From positions 923,363-987,362 of the forward strand of contig NW_023501053.1 in the NCBI RefSeq assembly GCF_014066305.1: 64,000 nucleotides of DNA, read 5' to 3'. How positions within the stretch are numbered: the first letter of the stretch is position 1; every line of letters begins with the position of its first letter. Shown one piece after another: positions 35,700-47,468 of this stretch. Source of the DNA: Letharia columbiana. Taxonomy: Eukaryota; Ascomycota; Lecanoromycetes; Lecanorales; Parmeliaceae. The position numbers were made by a program, and so were the translations under genes. The notes under the pieces are model-generated. The model was given only the letters and a program-made list of their open reading frames with translations, was not told where the DNA came from and did not search any database.

Positions 35700-36750
35700 T
35701 ATATTTTCCACGAGTTAATCTCTTAAATTATTCATCTTTATACTAATTTTAAAGCTAGTTTTTAAAAATTTAGAATTATTAATATTATTACTATTTAATA
35801 TCTTAATAATATATATATTCTTTTTATTTATAAGATAATATAGAGTAATAAAGTTATATAGCGCTATAAGGTCGAATTATATCTATATCTAAATTAAAAT
35901 ATTAAATTCTACTAAATAGTTTATAGATAAAAAACGTCTTTTAAGTATATTAAAGATTTTTTCTATAATATTTTATAGCTGAGAATATCGTAGATTAAAG
36001 AGTTTCTTTATATTCTTAAGCTTCTTTTTAACTTCTTTTTATTCTTTTAAATAATATTATACCCCTATATATAATATTATTAGAAAGTTATAATTAGAAT
36101 ATCTAATATTAATAAAATAGTATTTATTCTTTAAAATTATAAATCTTTAATTAAAGATAATATTTTATAAAATCTTAATATTATAGATAAATTCTTCTTA
36201 TTCTAGAAGTATATAGTAAAATAATATATTAAAATTATATATAGCTAGAATATTCTAACTAAGTTCCCTCTTTCTATTTCGCTATAATATATACTCTTCT
36301 ATTAATATATATATATTAATATATATTTCATTAAGTACTTCTAGATAATCGTCGAAATAGAATATAAATTTAAGATTTAAGAGAATTTTAAAAGGGGTTA
36401 GATAAGGCGCTTTAGATAATTATATTATATATTTATAAAGAATAATAAAGACGTTAGATATCTTATAAAAATATCGAGATATAGTATTAATAGAGTATTA
36501 AAATCGATTATTAATTCTATTATTACTAAGATCGTAACTTATAGAATATATAAATATAGCGAGTTTCTTTATTATATTAATAGTCTTAGACGAAGCTAGC
36601 TAAATATAATTAAATAATTAGCTCTCTAGCTAATTAAGAGTATATGATAATATATAAAAAACGCTTTATATTATAGTAGAATAATTAATAAGAAGCTCTT
36701 TTATATAAATATAACTAGAAAGAATAAACGCTCTTCGTTTTTACTTATTA
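35700..36750 (-). pseudogene. Harbinger transposase remnant of the outer copy (limits approximate)
   Basis: Mirror image of the inner-copy transposase. The conserved C-terminal block equivalent to FNLRYSQL is found near 35960-35995 on the minus strand. Frequent TAA/TAG codons from C-to-T changes abolish the reading frame. Confidence 0.6.
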
Positions 36751-36815
36751 AAATAAGAAGAATAATACTAAGAGATAGTAAGAATAACTTTTAAAACTAC
36801 TTCTTTATAGTCTAA

Positions 36816-37088
36816 GTGTCTCTTCTATAACTATATATTTTAAAAATAACCTCTAGATATTTCTACTAATTTTTAGCTTAGCGTTAAATATATATAGAAT
36901 ATCGTTCTATAATTATATTTTTATATATTTTCGCTTATTAAGCGAAAATAGGCTCGGAAATATCTAAAAATAACTCTCGAGAGTTATTTTCAGCTAAAAT
37001 AAGGCTAAGAACGTTAAGAATAGTAGATATCTATAATCGATATATATATATTATTCTCTTTTTCTTAAGAATATCAAGTATAAATAAC
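36816..37088 (+). repeat. 273-bp centre of the palindrome
   Basis: RIP-mutated copy of the 273-bp terminal segment that recurs, little mutated and inverted, at 46652-46924. Shared landmarks: CGCTTATTAAGCGAAAA, a CTCGAG-centred hairpin (AACTCTCGAGAGTT; intact form AACCCTCGAGGGTT) and TATTCTCTTTTTCTTAAGAA. It is the spacer between the two long arms. Confidence 0.85.
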
Positions 37089-37091
37089 TTA

Positions 37092-39335
37092 GACTATAAA
37101 GAAGTAGTTTTAAAAGTTATTCTTACTATCTCTTAGTACTATTCTTCTTATTTTAATAAGCAAAAACGAAGAGCGTTTATTCTTTCTAGTTATATCTATA
37201 TAAAAGAGCTTCTTATTAATTATTCTATTATAATATAAAGCGTTTTTTATATATTATCATATACTTTAAATTAGTTAGAGAGCTAGTTATTTAATTATAC
37301 TTAGCTAACTTTATCTAAGACTATTAATATAATAAAGAAACTCGCTATATTTATATATTCTATAAGTTACGATCTTAGTAATAATAGAATTAATAATCGA
37401 TTTTAACACTCTATTAATATTATATCTCGATATTTTTATAAGATATCTAACGCTTTTATTATTCTTTATAGATATATAATATAATTATCTAAAGCGTCTT
37501 ATCTAACCTCTTCTAAAATTCTCTTAAGTCTTAAATTTATATTCTATTTTAATAATTATCTAAGAGTATTTAATGGAATATATATTAATATATATATATT
37601 AATAGAAGAGTATATATTATAATAAAATAGAAAGAGAAAACTTAATTAGAATATTCTAGCTATATATAATTTTAATATATTATTTTACTATATACTTTTA
37701 GAATAGAATTTATTTATTTATAATATTAAGATTCTATAAAATACTATCTTTAATTAAGAATTTATAATTTTAAAAAATAAATATTATCTTATTAATATTA
37801 GATATTTTAATTATAATTTTCTAATAATATTATATATAAGAATATAATATTATTTAAAAGAATAAAAAGAAGTTAAGAAGAAGCTTAAGAATATAAAGAA
37901 ACTCTTTAATCTACGATATTCTCAGCTATAAAATATTATAGAAAGAATCTTTAATATACTTAAAAGACGCTTTTTATCTATAAACTATTTAGTAGAATTC
38001 GATATTTTAACTTAAATATAGATATAATTTAGTCTTATAGCTCTATATAACTTTATTACTCTATATTATTTTATAAATAACGAGAATATATATATTATTA
38101 AGATATTAGATAGTAATAACGCCGACGATTTTAAGTTTTTAAAGACTAGCTTTAAGACTAATATAAGAATAAATACTCTAAGAGACTAACTCGCGGAAAA
38201 CATATAGAGGAATTATTAAGTATATCTTATTTAATAACTAAGATACTTTATTAAATAGCTATATTTTTTATCTATAGCGTATAAAGCCACTTCGCTATTT
38301 TAAATACTTTCTTCTATATACTTTCGAGTTATATTTTTTTTCTTTCTAATTTATTAACTTTCTCTTATAACTAATTATTTTTTATACTCTTAGAAAAAGC
38401 GATATATATATATACTTTTATTTTATTTAAAAATATATTTATAACTTATATAATAAAGCTAGAATTCTTTATATCTATTATAATCTATAATAGAGCTAAA
38501 GCCTCCTTAATTACTATCTATAATATCTCTTTTATATATTATTTTTCTTTAATTATACGCTATATAAACTCCTTCTCTCTTTATATAGTAACTTTATTTA
38601 TTTATTTACTAACTTTATTAATAGCTATACTTATATACTATTTCTTAATCTTCTTCTATCTCTTAACGGAAATCGATATCTTAATTATAAAGCTAATATA
38701 TCTCTTTTTAGCTACGATCTAAGATATATTATCATTCGACTACTTCGAATCTTCGATATTACTTTATAGAGTACTTGAGAGTAGAAGAGAGGAGAAGAGT
38801 AGAATTTCGAAAAGACTAAAATCTATCGAAATTGCATATATGAACTAAACGTAATTTTCGATAGCTATTCTACTTAGAAATAACTCGTTAAATTTAATAA
38901 TATACTAAAGAGGCTTAATTCGAAGTTCGCTTATAAGCCTATTCTTCTAGAGAGTGTTATTTAACTATATATTATTTCTATATTATTATATACGCTTATT
39001 TATATTCGCTATTAATTATCGTCTATTAATAGTATTTATATATTATTATCTTACTCTTAGTTACTTAGCTTATAGCGAAGTACTCTCTATAAAATCTATT
39101 TAACTTTATAATTAATTATTTTTCTCTAATATTAAAATCTATTTATATAATATTCTATTAGAGTTATAGCTTAAATAGTAGCTAGAATTATAATCTATAC
39201 TTTAAATTTAAAATCGATATCTACTCTCTTATTAAGATAATATTATTATATTATTTTAAGATATAATATTATCTTTATAGTCTAGCTTTAAATTATAGAT
39301 AATAAGATATCGATATTAATATCGATAGATACTAT
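37092..39335 (-). repeat. Right arm of the giant inverted repeat (main part)
   Basis: Reverse complement of the left arm, interrupted at 39335 by the LTR retrotransposon and resuming at 46322-46648. Arm and counterpart differ mostly by transitions. Confidence 0.85.
37200..38200 (+). pseudogene. Harbinger-type DDE transposase remnant (limits approximate)
   Basis: Despite many stops, one frame keeps the order of a PIF/Harbinger (DDE_Tnp_4-like) nuclease. It shows SRYFYKISNAFIILYRYI near 37440, FNGIYIN near 37573 (degenerate form of the usual DGTHI aspartate motif), RKRKLN and LAIYNFNILF after it. The C-terminal signature FNLRYSQL-NIIERIFNILKRRF lies near 37910-37970, followed by LIALYNFI. These match the family in order and spacing. 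Substitutions such as D to N and H to Y are what C-to-T/G-to-A change produces. Not functional. Confidence 0.75.
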
Positions 39336-39499
39336 TATTACGAGCGTACTCTTAATACACCCCTCAGCCCTATAGCTAGCGGGCCTTAACGAAGATATTC
39401 TCTATTATATTATACCTCCTTTCCATCTATATAGTTCGATATCTTAGTTATCTTATTTAATATACCTATATTAATATTATATTTATACTAGTTCTAATA
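39336..39499 (+). repeat. 5' LTR (RIP-mutated)
   Basis: 164 bp, same length as the 3' LTR and alignable without gaps. Differences are nearly all C-to-T or G-to-A in this copy, with a few in the opposite direction. The TG start has become TA. Confidence 0.9.
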
Positions 39500-39999
39500 C
39501 TATAACTAAGATTAACTCACTTATTTTATTTATATTAGCGAACGAATTTAAAGAAACGCGCTAATAGGGGCTTTAATAAGAAATTAAGTTAAGCTATCGT
39601 ATTTCTAGATAAGCCTATTAGATAGGTAAATCGATTTTAAAGAGTCTAAAAGGGATAGCGAAACGATCTCGATAAATAGTGGTCGAGGGATAAAGAAGGT
39701 ATTAAACTATTCGTACGGCTAGCGAATCGAAAGAAATAGTTAACACTATCTTACATCTTTATATTTAAAATATATACCAGTAGTATTACTTATAACTTCA
39801 CACACTATAATATCTAGAGTTTCGACGAGATTCTAATTAGATAAGAAACGGCCGAGTTACAGTTAATTAAAGATACTATTCTCCGAAACTTCCCTATATA
39901 TAACTTCTCTATAAGATAAAGAACCCTCTAAGCGGAGTAAGTGTACTCGAAAGGCTATTATTTAAAGTACTTATAATCTTCTTAACGCCTTAAACGATT

Positions 40000-42900
40000 A
40001 AGAAATAAGTATATTAAGCCCTCGCAAAGAAATAACCTCGTCTCGGGCTTTACAGTGAAAATTTTTATTCTTAACACCGAATAATTTCGACGCGCTTTCG
40101 AGAAACTTTACTGCTCTCTAATACATCTGATATTCCTAACACCCATTCTTTCAAAGTATTTAAACTCCTCTCTACTTTATTTTCATAGCGAAGTTTAATA
40201 TCGAAAGAATAGATTAAATTAAGACTTTATTAGAGTAAATTAAGTTTCGACGAGTATTAGTTCTATTAGATAATGCCTCTAACGAGATAGACTCGATAGA
40301 TATATCTTAGAATATCGCTAGTATTTAATAACTATAATATTAGACTAAGTATTAATTCGATAAATTTATAACTATATTAAATAAAATTCGTTAGAAGCGA
40401 GACGATTTTCGAGAGGTTATTACTCGATATTATATTATCGTTATAAAAAAGAATCTAGCTATAAACGATATCTATTAAATCTATAGAATAATCGAGAAAA
40501 TAAACTAACTAGTTTAAGACTTCTAGAAAAATATAATTTCTCTATAACGAAAAGTTAATAGCCTTAAGATATAGTTAATAAAAGACTTATAACTATTATT
40601 AATTAAGAAGAAACGTATATCTAGATATTTAAAAGAGAAATTAGTTAAGATCTTAGACTTACCTCTATTTATTAATAATAGCGACTCTATCTAGAACGAC
40701 TAGTCCTCTAAAATAGAATAGAAATTTAAGACTAATAGCGATTATTATCTTATTAAGAACTTTAAGATAGTTTATATAGTCTTATAACTCGGCGATAAGA
40801 CTATATAATATATAATGTATAAAAGACTTCGAAACTTCATCAATTTATATTAATTTATTACTAAGATTATAAACGAGTTAATCGATATCTACGAGAACTT
40901 AGATCGACGTAGTAATATATTATATAATATATATACTCTATAATAAGAAACTCGAATTTTTATCGACTTCTATTTAGACTTTATTCGATTAGATACTATT
41001 CTTAGCTATAATAAAACTCTTATATTAGAGAATTATCTTTTTAAGAAATTAAGAAAGAAATTAAAGAAGGTATAGTAGGTCGTAGAAGGTTTTATTACCT
41101 TAAAGACTATAAAAGAATATCTTCGAAAGTTAAATAACTTATAACGTGTTGATTATAAGGATTTTAAGTTTATAAAGATTACTATTAAGTTAACTATAAT
41201 ACGAATATCGATAATAGTATTCGCGGCTAATATACGCCTTATATCTATTATCGAATTTAATTTAAGTATAATTACTACGCCTCTAAATATTACGATTAAT
41301 ATAAAGTCGAGGGAATTAATATACTATAACTGCGGTAAGAAAGGCTACTATCGAAAGGACTATATAATAACTACTTAAATCGAGGCCGGTAAAAAGGCCT
41401 TCGAGGAAGTACGACTTCACGCGATAAAAATAAACGAAGAATTTAAAATCGATAACGTCGATATCACGGGTAGCGACGATTCTTCTTCGAATTCGGGAAA
41501 CGAATAGCCTCTTTTAAAGTTACGATAAGAGGTACTTATAAAGTATATCTAATAGATACTCTTAATAACGCTTTAGCACGTCGTTCTTTTCGTATATAAG
41601 TTACGCTATCTTTATAAAGAAGAAAATACTTATTTTAAAACTCTCTTATAGATAGTAAATATACCGATGCTTATATAGTTATAAATGAGTTTTTAGTCTT
41701 AGCGATATATAAGACCTTATATCTAGAATTACTCTTACTATTACGATCTAAATTACTAAGAGATTATAATAACTAGATTACAAAATAACTAATTATATAC
41801 TACTTACTCTTAACGATAATAATAAAAGACTATCGAGAAGAAATATATTTAATACTAATTATACTATTAAAACATAATATAATAATTAAAAAACCTTAAA
41901 TGAACAAACACGAGGTAATTCTTAACATATTACGAGATAAGATACTCTTTCTATTCAATCGATATAACCATAATAATAATTAGATATCAATAATAAACGA
42001 ACTCCCCTTTCTATCAACTCCGGAGCTTCAACTACTTATATCACCTACCCCCTCACCTATTATACTAAAATAACAAAGCCCTTCTCTATCTATCTGCGAT
42101 AACGAGGCTAATTTAAATATCTTATTAAATGAGAACGAGAATAGCAAGGAGCCTAAGTTCATTAATATCGCTAAGATTAATACAGCGGCTTACTATTAAC
42201 TAGCCCGTGAAAAAAGTAATAAGCTATTCACATTAACGATAAATAAGATCTATAACACGTCGCCTATACTATATACGCCTCCCCCTATTTAAATACCTCG
42301 CGAAACTCATATATCGATTAATAAACCGTATTTTTACGACTTAGGAAAGAAATATAAAAGGTATTATGATTCTAACTACTCTATTTAGATTAATAGCGTT
42401 AATAAAATTAGTTCTAAAAAGATAAAACGTAAGCTATCTACGGAATATTACGACTACCTCGATATTTTCGATAGAACTAAGGCGGATATACTTCCCTTAT
42501 ATCGTTCTTATAATTATAAGCTCGAATTCAACGATAGTTTTAATAAAACGAAACTTTCGAAAAGTAGGATCTATTTAATATTAGAACACAAATTGAAATA
42601 AATAAAGAAGTATCTAGACGAATATCTGAAGAAGGGATTTATAATACTAAGTCATACACCTTTTATCTTATCTATTCTATTCGCGGAAAAGCCAAATAGA
42701 GAGTTACATTTTTATATAGATTATTAAAAGCTAAACGCTATTACTAAAAGAAACTAATATTTAATTCCATTAATAGATAAGATTTTAATAAGAATCTAGA
42801 GATATAAATACCTTACTCGATTAGATATTATAGCCGCGTTTAATAAACTACGTATATATCTCGATAGCGAGGATTTTACTACTTTTATTACCTCTCTTAA

Positions 42901-45412
42901 AGTATATAAATATCGAATCCTCCCCTTCGGTCTAATTAACGGCTTAGCCACATATTAATAATATATAAATAATATTCTATTTAAGTATCTAAACGACTTC
43001 TACTAGATCTATCTTAATGATATACTCATCTATAATAAGATAAAAAAGGAATATATTTAACACGTCAGATAAATCCTTCAGAAATTAAGGAACGTCGGCC
43101 TTTAGATAGATATTCTTAAGTGCGAATTCCACGTCTAGGAAATTAAGTTCCTAGGTTTACTAATATCTATAGACGAGTTATGAATAAACCCTATTAAAAT
43201 CTAGGCTATTATTAAGTGAATTATACCTACTAATCTTAAAGAGATATAGGCCTTTATCGAATTTTGCAATTTTTACCGACGATTTATTAGAGACTTCTCT
43301 AAAATAGTTAAATCTATAGTAAAACTCATCGTAAAGGAGATTATATTTAATTAGTTTCTAGCATATTAAGAGGCCTTTTACTTTCTTAAAGTCGCTATTA
43401 CTAAAACTTTAATTCTACGTTATTTCAATAGAATAAAGAAGGCCGTTCTAGAGACTAACTCTTTCGACTATATTAATAAAGATATTCTTTTCTAATATAA
43501 TAATAAGAAAATACTTTACCCGATAGTCTTTTATAGTAAGAATCTCACTTTAGCTAAGTATAACTATTAGATCTACGATAAGAAGTTACTAGCTATTATT
43601 TACTATCTAGAATACTAGTATTCTAAATTAGAATATATTAATATCTCTATTAAGATCTTTACGGATTATAAGAACTTAATATACTTTATCGAAGAAAGAG
43701 ACCTTAGCCGACGCTAGGCTCGATATTTAGATATATTATTAGAATTTAATATAAAGATTATTTATCGATCTAAACCTTAGAACGTTAAGATCGATATACT
43801 TATACGAATAGCTAGATATAAATTAATCGATTTCGAGAATAAATAATTACGTTAATAGTATTAAATAATTCTTATCTCTAATCGATTAAAATTAAATAGC
43901 GAATATATCGATATATATATAATTAATAATCTTATCTACTATAAAGTAATAAAAGCTAATAAAAAAGATAAATATTATATAAAAATTCGTAATGCTATCG
44001 CCGAAGATAAGAATAAGTTTCAAGGAATTACTCTTAATAAGTGCTCCGCACAAGACGAAGTGCTTTACTATAAGAATCGTTTGTGAATATTCAATAATAT
44101 ATATATCGATGTTATCCGAGAGGTTTACGATTAATCGTTTTACGATTATTCGAGAATAGTATATATTTATAAACTACTTAAAAGAGAATACTATTAGCGA
44201 GATATAAGAGCTACTATAATTATTTATATTAAGAATTACTATATTTATTAAAGGGCTAAAATATCTCGTAATCGAGAGTATAGTTTACTATAGCCTCTAT
44301 TAATCTTATAGAAACGATAATAAGATATATCGATTAACTTCGTTATAGGCTTACTTATATCTAATAACTATAACGCTATTTAGATAGCGATTGATCGGTT
44401 TACTAAGGAACGTTACTACGTAGCCTATTTCGATATCGATAAAGATATTATCGCTAAGAAGATAGTTAACTTACTACTTAAGAAAGTATTTCGCCTATAC
44501 GACTTATTAATCTTAATAATATCGAATTAAGATCTCTAATTTATAGCTATTATATAAAAGTCTTTTTATAAGAGACTAGATATTATAGTTAAGCTATTAA
44601 TAGTCTTTTACTCTAAAATCGATAAATAAATCGAACGAGCGAATTAGAATATAGAGCGTTATCTTCGAATATATTATAACTATATATAGAACGACTAGAT
44701 AAGATAACTATCTATTATCGAGTTCGCCGATAATAATACTATCTTATCGATTACTGGTATTTCATCTTTCCTTATAAATAAGAGATTTTATCCTCAAATA
44801 ACTTTTAGCTCGAATATTATCGACTATAAGATTATACGTAAGCGTCTTAATATTACTTAAGCGGAGGATATTATAAACTATATAAAATAAGTTTTTAAGT
44901 ATATTTAAAGTAATATAGACCGCGCTTAGAAGGCTATAGTTATATAAGCTAATAAGTATTAATAAAAGATTACTTTTCAAATAGGCGATAAGATCTTTCT
45001 AAATAACAAGAATATTATCTTCGATTATCTTTCCCGTAAACTAAATTATAAAAGACTCAATCTATTCGAGATTATAGGCCTTATAAAAATCTTATATCGT
45101 CTAAAACTTCCGCTAACTATAAGGATCTACGACGTCTTTTACTCTAATCTCTTAAATCTCGTAATAAATAACCTCTTATCAGAGTAGGTAAACTCTTTAT
45201 TAAAGTATATTACTATTAACGACTAAATCGAATAGATTATTAAAGAAATACTTAGCTTTAAATTAATCTATAGCCGTCTTAAGTATAAAGTTAAATAGAA
45301 AGACCTCGATAATAACTCTAACTGGTATAATGCGAATAGTGGTGAATTCAAAAATTGCCAGGATCTAATGGACGACTTCCACAAGCGATATCCCGAAGAG
45401 CCTCACCTATAA
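40000..45412 (+). pseudogene. Ruined gag-pol of the Gypsy element (left limit approximate)
   Basis: Stop codons occur throughout, but domains can be followed. A capsid-like region (about 40600-41250) leads to a zinc knuckle at 41325-41372 (YNCGKKGYYRKD, first Cys and His lost to TAT/TAC). The aspartic protease region ends near 41900-41960 (MNKHEVIL, RDKILFLF). RT has ILPFGLINGLATY near 42935 and the YLDD-box derivative YLNDILIY at about 43009-43030. RNase H includes FTDYKNL near 43660. The integrase core (about 44330-44800) has AIDRFTKERYYVAYF. The C-terminal chromodomain (45200-45412) keeps KYKVK, NWYNA and DDFHKRYPEEPHL and ends with TAA. It is non-coding in its present state. Confidence 0.85.
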
Positions 45413-46152
45413 AGGAATTAGGGCGGAGGGCCTTCAATAGCGACAGCGTCCCCGAGTCGGAACTACCTCGGACACCCTATTTTTAATCGAATTAAAACCG
45501 TCCGATATCTTCATAATAACCTTATTTTTTCCGAAACCGAGAATTGATTCCTTAGATCTATATTAATTAGGAATTATCTTATATATAGTCTTTCGTATAA
45601 GCCCCCCTTATTAATATAACTCTAAGAATCTTTCAAAGCTATATTAATATATATATAGACTACGTTATCGCTATTACGAAATATAATCGATATTAACTAA
45701 ATAATATATCATAGAGAAGACTATACGAAAGTTACTTAATATTAGATTAGAGTTTTTAGCGTCTACGGCTCGGTTCGGTTCGAGAGCCCTTAATTAATCA
45801 CATCGCATTATTCCACCGATATCTCATCCGCTTAAATACGAATTCGAAAATCATAATTGTTTACCCCTGCGCCCATAGACATGGTTTTCGCCATACCACA
45901 CCGATTTCCTCCCGACTAGACTCTCTACATACGTCTACACCCCAGCTAGCGACGTCGCTATAGCGTAAATATAAAAAGCTATTACTGTTTTTAATACCTC
46001 TCACGGAGAAAGGTACGATACTAGGGTTCCCGGATACGGTTATTTCTTTACTGCTTTTATCATTTTTCAGGCGTCAAGCGTGCATGTATATCTATTTTTC
46101 TACCTTTCCACTCACCAATCATGGGATATAATTTAACGAAGGGGGGGGGTAG

Positions 46153-46316
46153 TGTTACGAGCGTACCCTTGATATATCCCTTAGCCCTATGGCTAGCGGG
46201 CCTTGGCGGAGGTATCCCCTACCATATCATGCCTCCTTTCCACCTACATAGTTCGGTACCTTAGTTATCTTATTTAATATATCTATATTAATATTATATC
46301 TGTATCGGTTCTGACA
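46153..46316 (+). repeat. 3' LTR (nearly intact)
   Basis: Starts TGTTACGAGCG and ends GGTTCTGACA, immediately followed by the ACTAT duplication. Much richer in G+C than the 5' LTR. Confidence 0.92.
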
Positions 46317-46651
46317 ACTATAGAAATAAACTCGTTTAAGATAATAATAGAAGTAATAGAAGTATTAATAATAGCTAAAGCCTTTATAGTAGTAATAGTA
46401 GATATCTTAATTATAGTAATGTGAAATAATAGAAATTTAATAGTTTTTTACGGAGAAGACAATTTTTGCGATGATTCTAACTCAGTCTCAGAAACAGGGT
46501 TATAGAATAAAATCGTATACATATTCTACTTGTTTTAGAAATATTCATAGCGTATTTTCAAGTCTTATTTTCATTAGTCAAGTGATGGCGTTATTTAATA
46601 GAAATAAGTAAAGGTTATTTTTAAAATATGTGGTTGCAGAAGAGGCCCTAA

Positions 46652-46924
46652 GTCATCTATACTTAATATTCTTAAGAAAAAGAGAATAATATATATATAT
46701 CGGTCATAGATGTCCACTATTCTTGGCGTTCTTAGCCTTATTTTAGCTGAAAACAACCCTCGAGGGTTGTTTCCAGATATTTCCGAGCCTGTTTTCGCTT
46801 AATAAGCGGAAATATGTGGAAATATGGTTACAGAACGATACCCTGTATATATTTGACGCTAAGCTGAAAATTAGTGGAAATAAGTAGGGGTTATTTCCAA
46901 AATATGTGGTTGCAGAAGGGGCCC
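46652..46924 (-). repeat. Little-mutated 273-bp terminal segment of the outer Harbinger copy
   Basis: Right end of the outer element. It is the intact counterpart of the palindrome centre (36816-37088). The last 54 bp are the right terminal inverted repeat (46871-46924). Confidence 0.88.
46871..46924 (-). repeat. Right terminal inverted repeat of the outer Harbinger copy
   Basis: 54 bp, exact reverse complement of 34232-34285, followed by the TTA duplication at 46925-46927. Confidence 0.9.
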
Positions 46925-46927
46925 TTA

Positions 46928-47468
46928 GTGTACAGTTAATCCAATCCACTCCCAACCTGCCCCACCACCTCAATCTCCCCCCAACACCACCGCAGTCGAA
47001 AAACAGGTTGACAGTCTCCCAACGCCGCAGTTCCTGGGAAGAATACAAAGCCAACGACTACAGCTAGCCCTACACCAGTACACCACTGTCCCCATCCTCA
47101 CTCCAAACCGGGAACCAGGACGCTTATTGTGGAAACGGTGTGCGAACGTCCGGGCTAGTCAACACGACCATCTCTGTCCTCTGTCATCTCTGAACCAGCG
47201 GATTCGAGGCGTTTGGGGGTTGATCCCGAACCGGACTTCGCCCAACTGGCTCGCCGATCCATGTCCGGACGCGCTGGTGGCGTATTGTGACACGACACAG
47301 ACCCCGCTGTCGTGTGTCCCCCACCATCATAAGAGTGACCGGCATTGGTCTTCAGTGGCCCATGCTCTATGTCCTAGAGGGTACAGAAACCTGGAACTCA
47401 TAGGGAGACCCGACATGTTCCGCTGGGACCTCGGGATTTGGATCGGCATAAGCGCAAGTGATAGATAA
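46928..47468 (+). pseudogene. Right half of the gene disrupted by the transposon
   Basis: Protein-like sequence starts directly at the transposon border. One frame is open from 46929 to 47468 (LADPCPDALVAYCDTTQTPL near 47270). A neighbouring frame gives the equally natural LQTGNQDAYCGNGVRTSGLV near 47110-47170 with an NTT glycosylation site after it, so a frameshift is likely. With 33156-34228 and one TTA it would form one gene on +. Its family is not recognised; the link between the halves is inference from position, strand and composition. Confidence 0.4.

Larger units (their letters stand above)
34232..36812 (+). repeat. Left arm of the giant inverted repeat
   Basis: The 2581-bp long part of the outer Harbinger copy. 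It is the imperfect reverse complement of 37092-39335 plus 46322-46648 (2571 bp together). Equivalent positions near the centre add up to about 73904. Differences are mostly transitions, as expected for RIP. Confidence 0.85.
39336..46316 (+). mobile_element. Ty3/Gypsy LTR retrotransposon with C-terminal chromodomain (chromovirus type)
   Basis: 6981 bp with two 164-bp LTRs, flanked by the 5-bp duplication ACTAT (39331-39335 and 46317-46321). The 3' LTR keeps the canonical TG...CA ends; the 5' LTR has TA...TA after G-to-A and C-to-T change. A purine tract (GAAGGGGGGGGG, about 46138-46149) lies directly before the 3' LTR. Inside, gag, protease, reverse transcriptase, RNase H, integrase and chromodomain remnants follow in that order on +, the Ty3/Gypsy arrangement. 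The element lies in the inner Harbinger copy, so it is the youngest of the three insertions. Confidence 0.9.
36816..46648. mobile_element. PIF/Harbinger DNA transposon, inner copy (inverted, nested in the outer copy)
   Basis: A second, oppositely oriented copy of the same element, inserted in the outer copy at TAA (duplicated at 36813-36815 and 46649-46651). It begins with a mutated terminus (GTGTCTCTTCTATAACTATA, from the GGGCCCC... end) and finishes ...GCAGAAGAGGCCC at 46648. Subtracting the retrotransposon and its duplication leaves 2847 bp, against about 2857 bp for the outer copy. Its short end segment (36816-37088, 273 bp) equals in length the outer copy's right segment (46652-46924). 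Almost all differences between the copies are C/T or G/A. Confidence 0.85.
34232..46924. mobile_element. PIF/Harbinger DNA transposon, outer copy (split by nested insertions)
   Basis: The element starts GGGCCCCTTCTGCAACCACA and ends with its exact reverse complement; the termini are identical over 54 bp. It is flanked by TTA on both sides (34229-34231 and 46925-46927), the 3-bp TWA duplication typical of PIF/Harbinger. Its own sequence is 34232-36812 (2581 bp) plus 46652-46924 (273 bp), rejoined at a single TAA to about 2857 bp. The transposase lies on the minus strand here (about 35700-36750) as a RIP-ruined copy; see the inner copy for motifs. Heavily AT-biased except at both outer termini. 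Confidence 0.85.

Noticed and set aside
34232..39335. Single foldback or LINE-type element
   Set aside because: The internal terminal repeats with their own TAA duplication show two separate elements, not one foldback.
44762..44980. 72-codon minus-strand open frame inside the Gypsy element
   Set aside because: Chance frame opposite the integrase region in RIP-mutated DNA.
34232..46924. AT-rich block as a mitochondrial DNA insertion
   Set aside because: Terminal repeats, target duplications and transposon protein motifs explain it; no mitochondrial genes seen.
34232..46924. AT-rich block as a centromere
   Set aside because: Only 12.7 kb and fully accounted for by three nested elements; sharp edges in a single-copy gene remnant.
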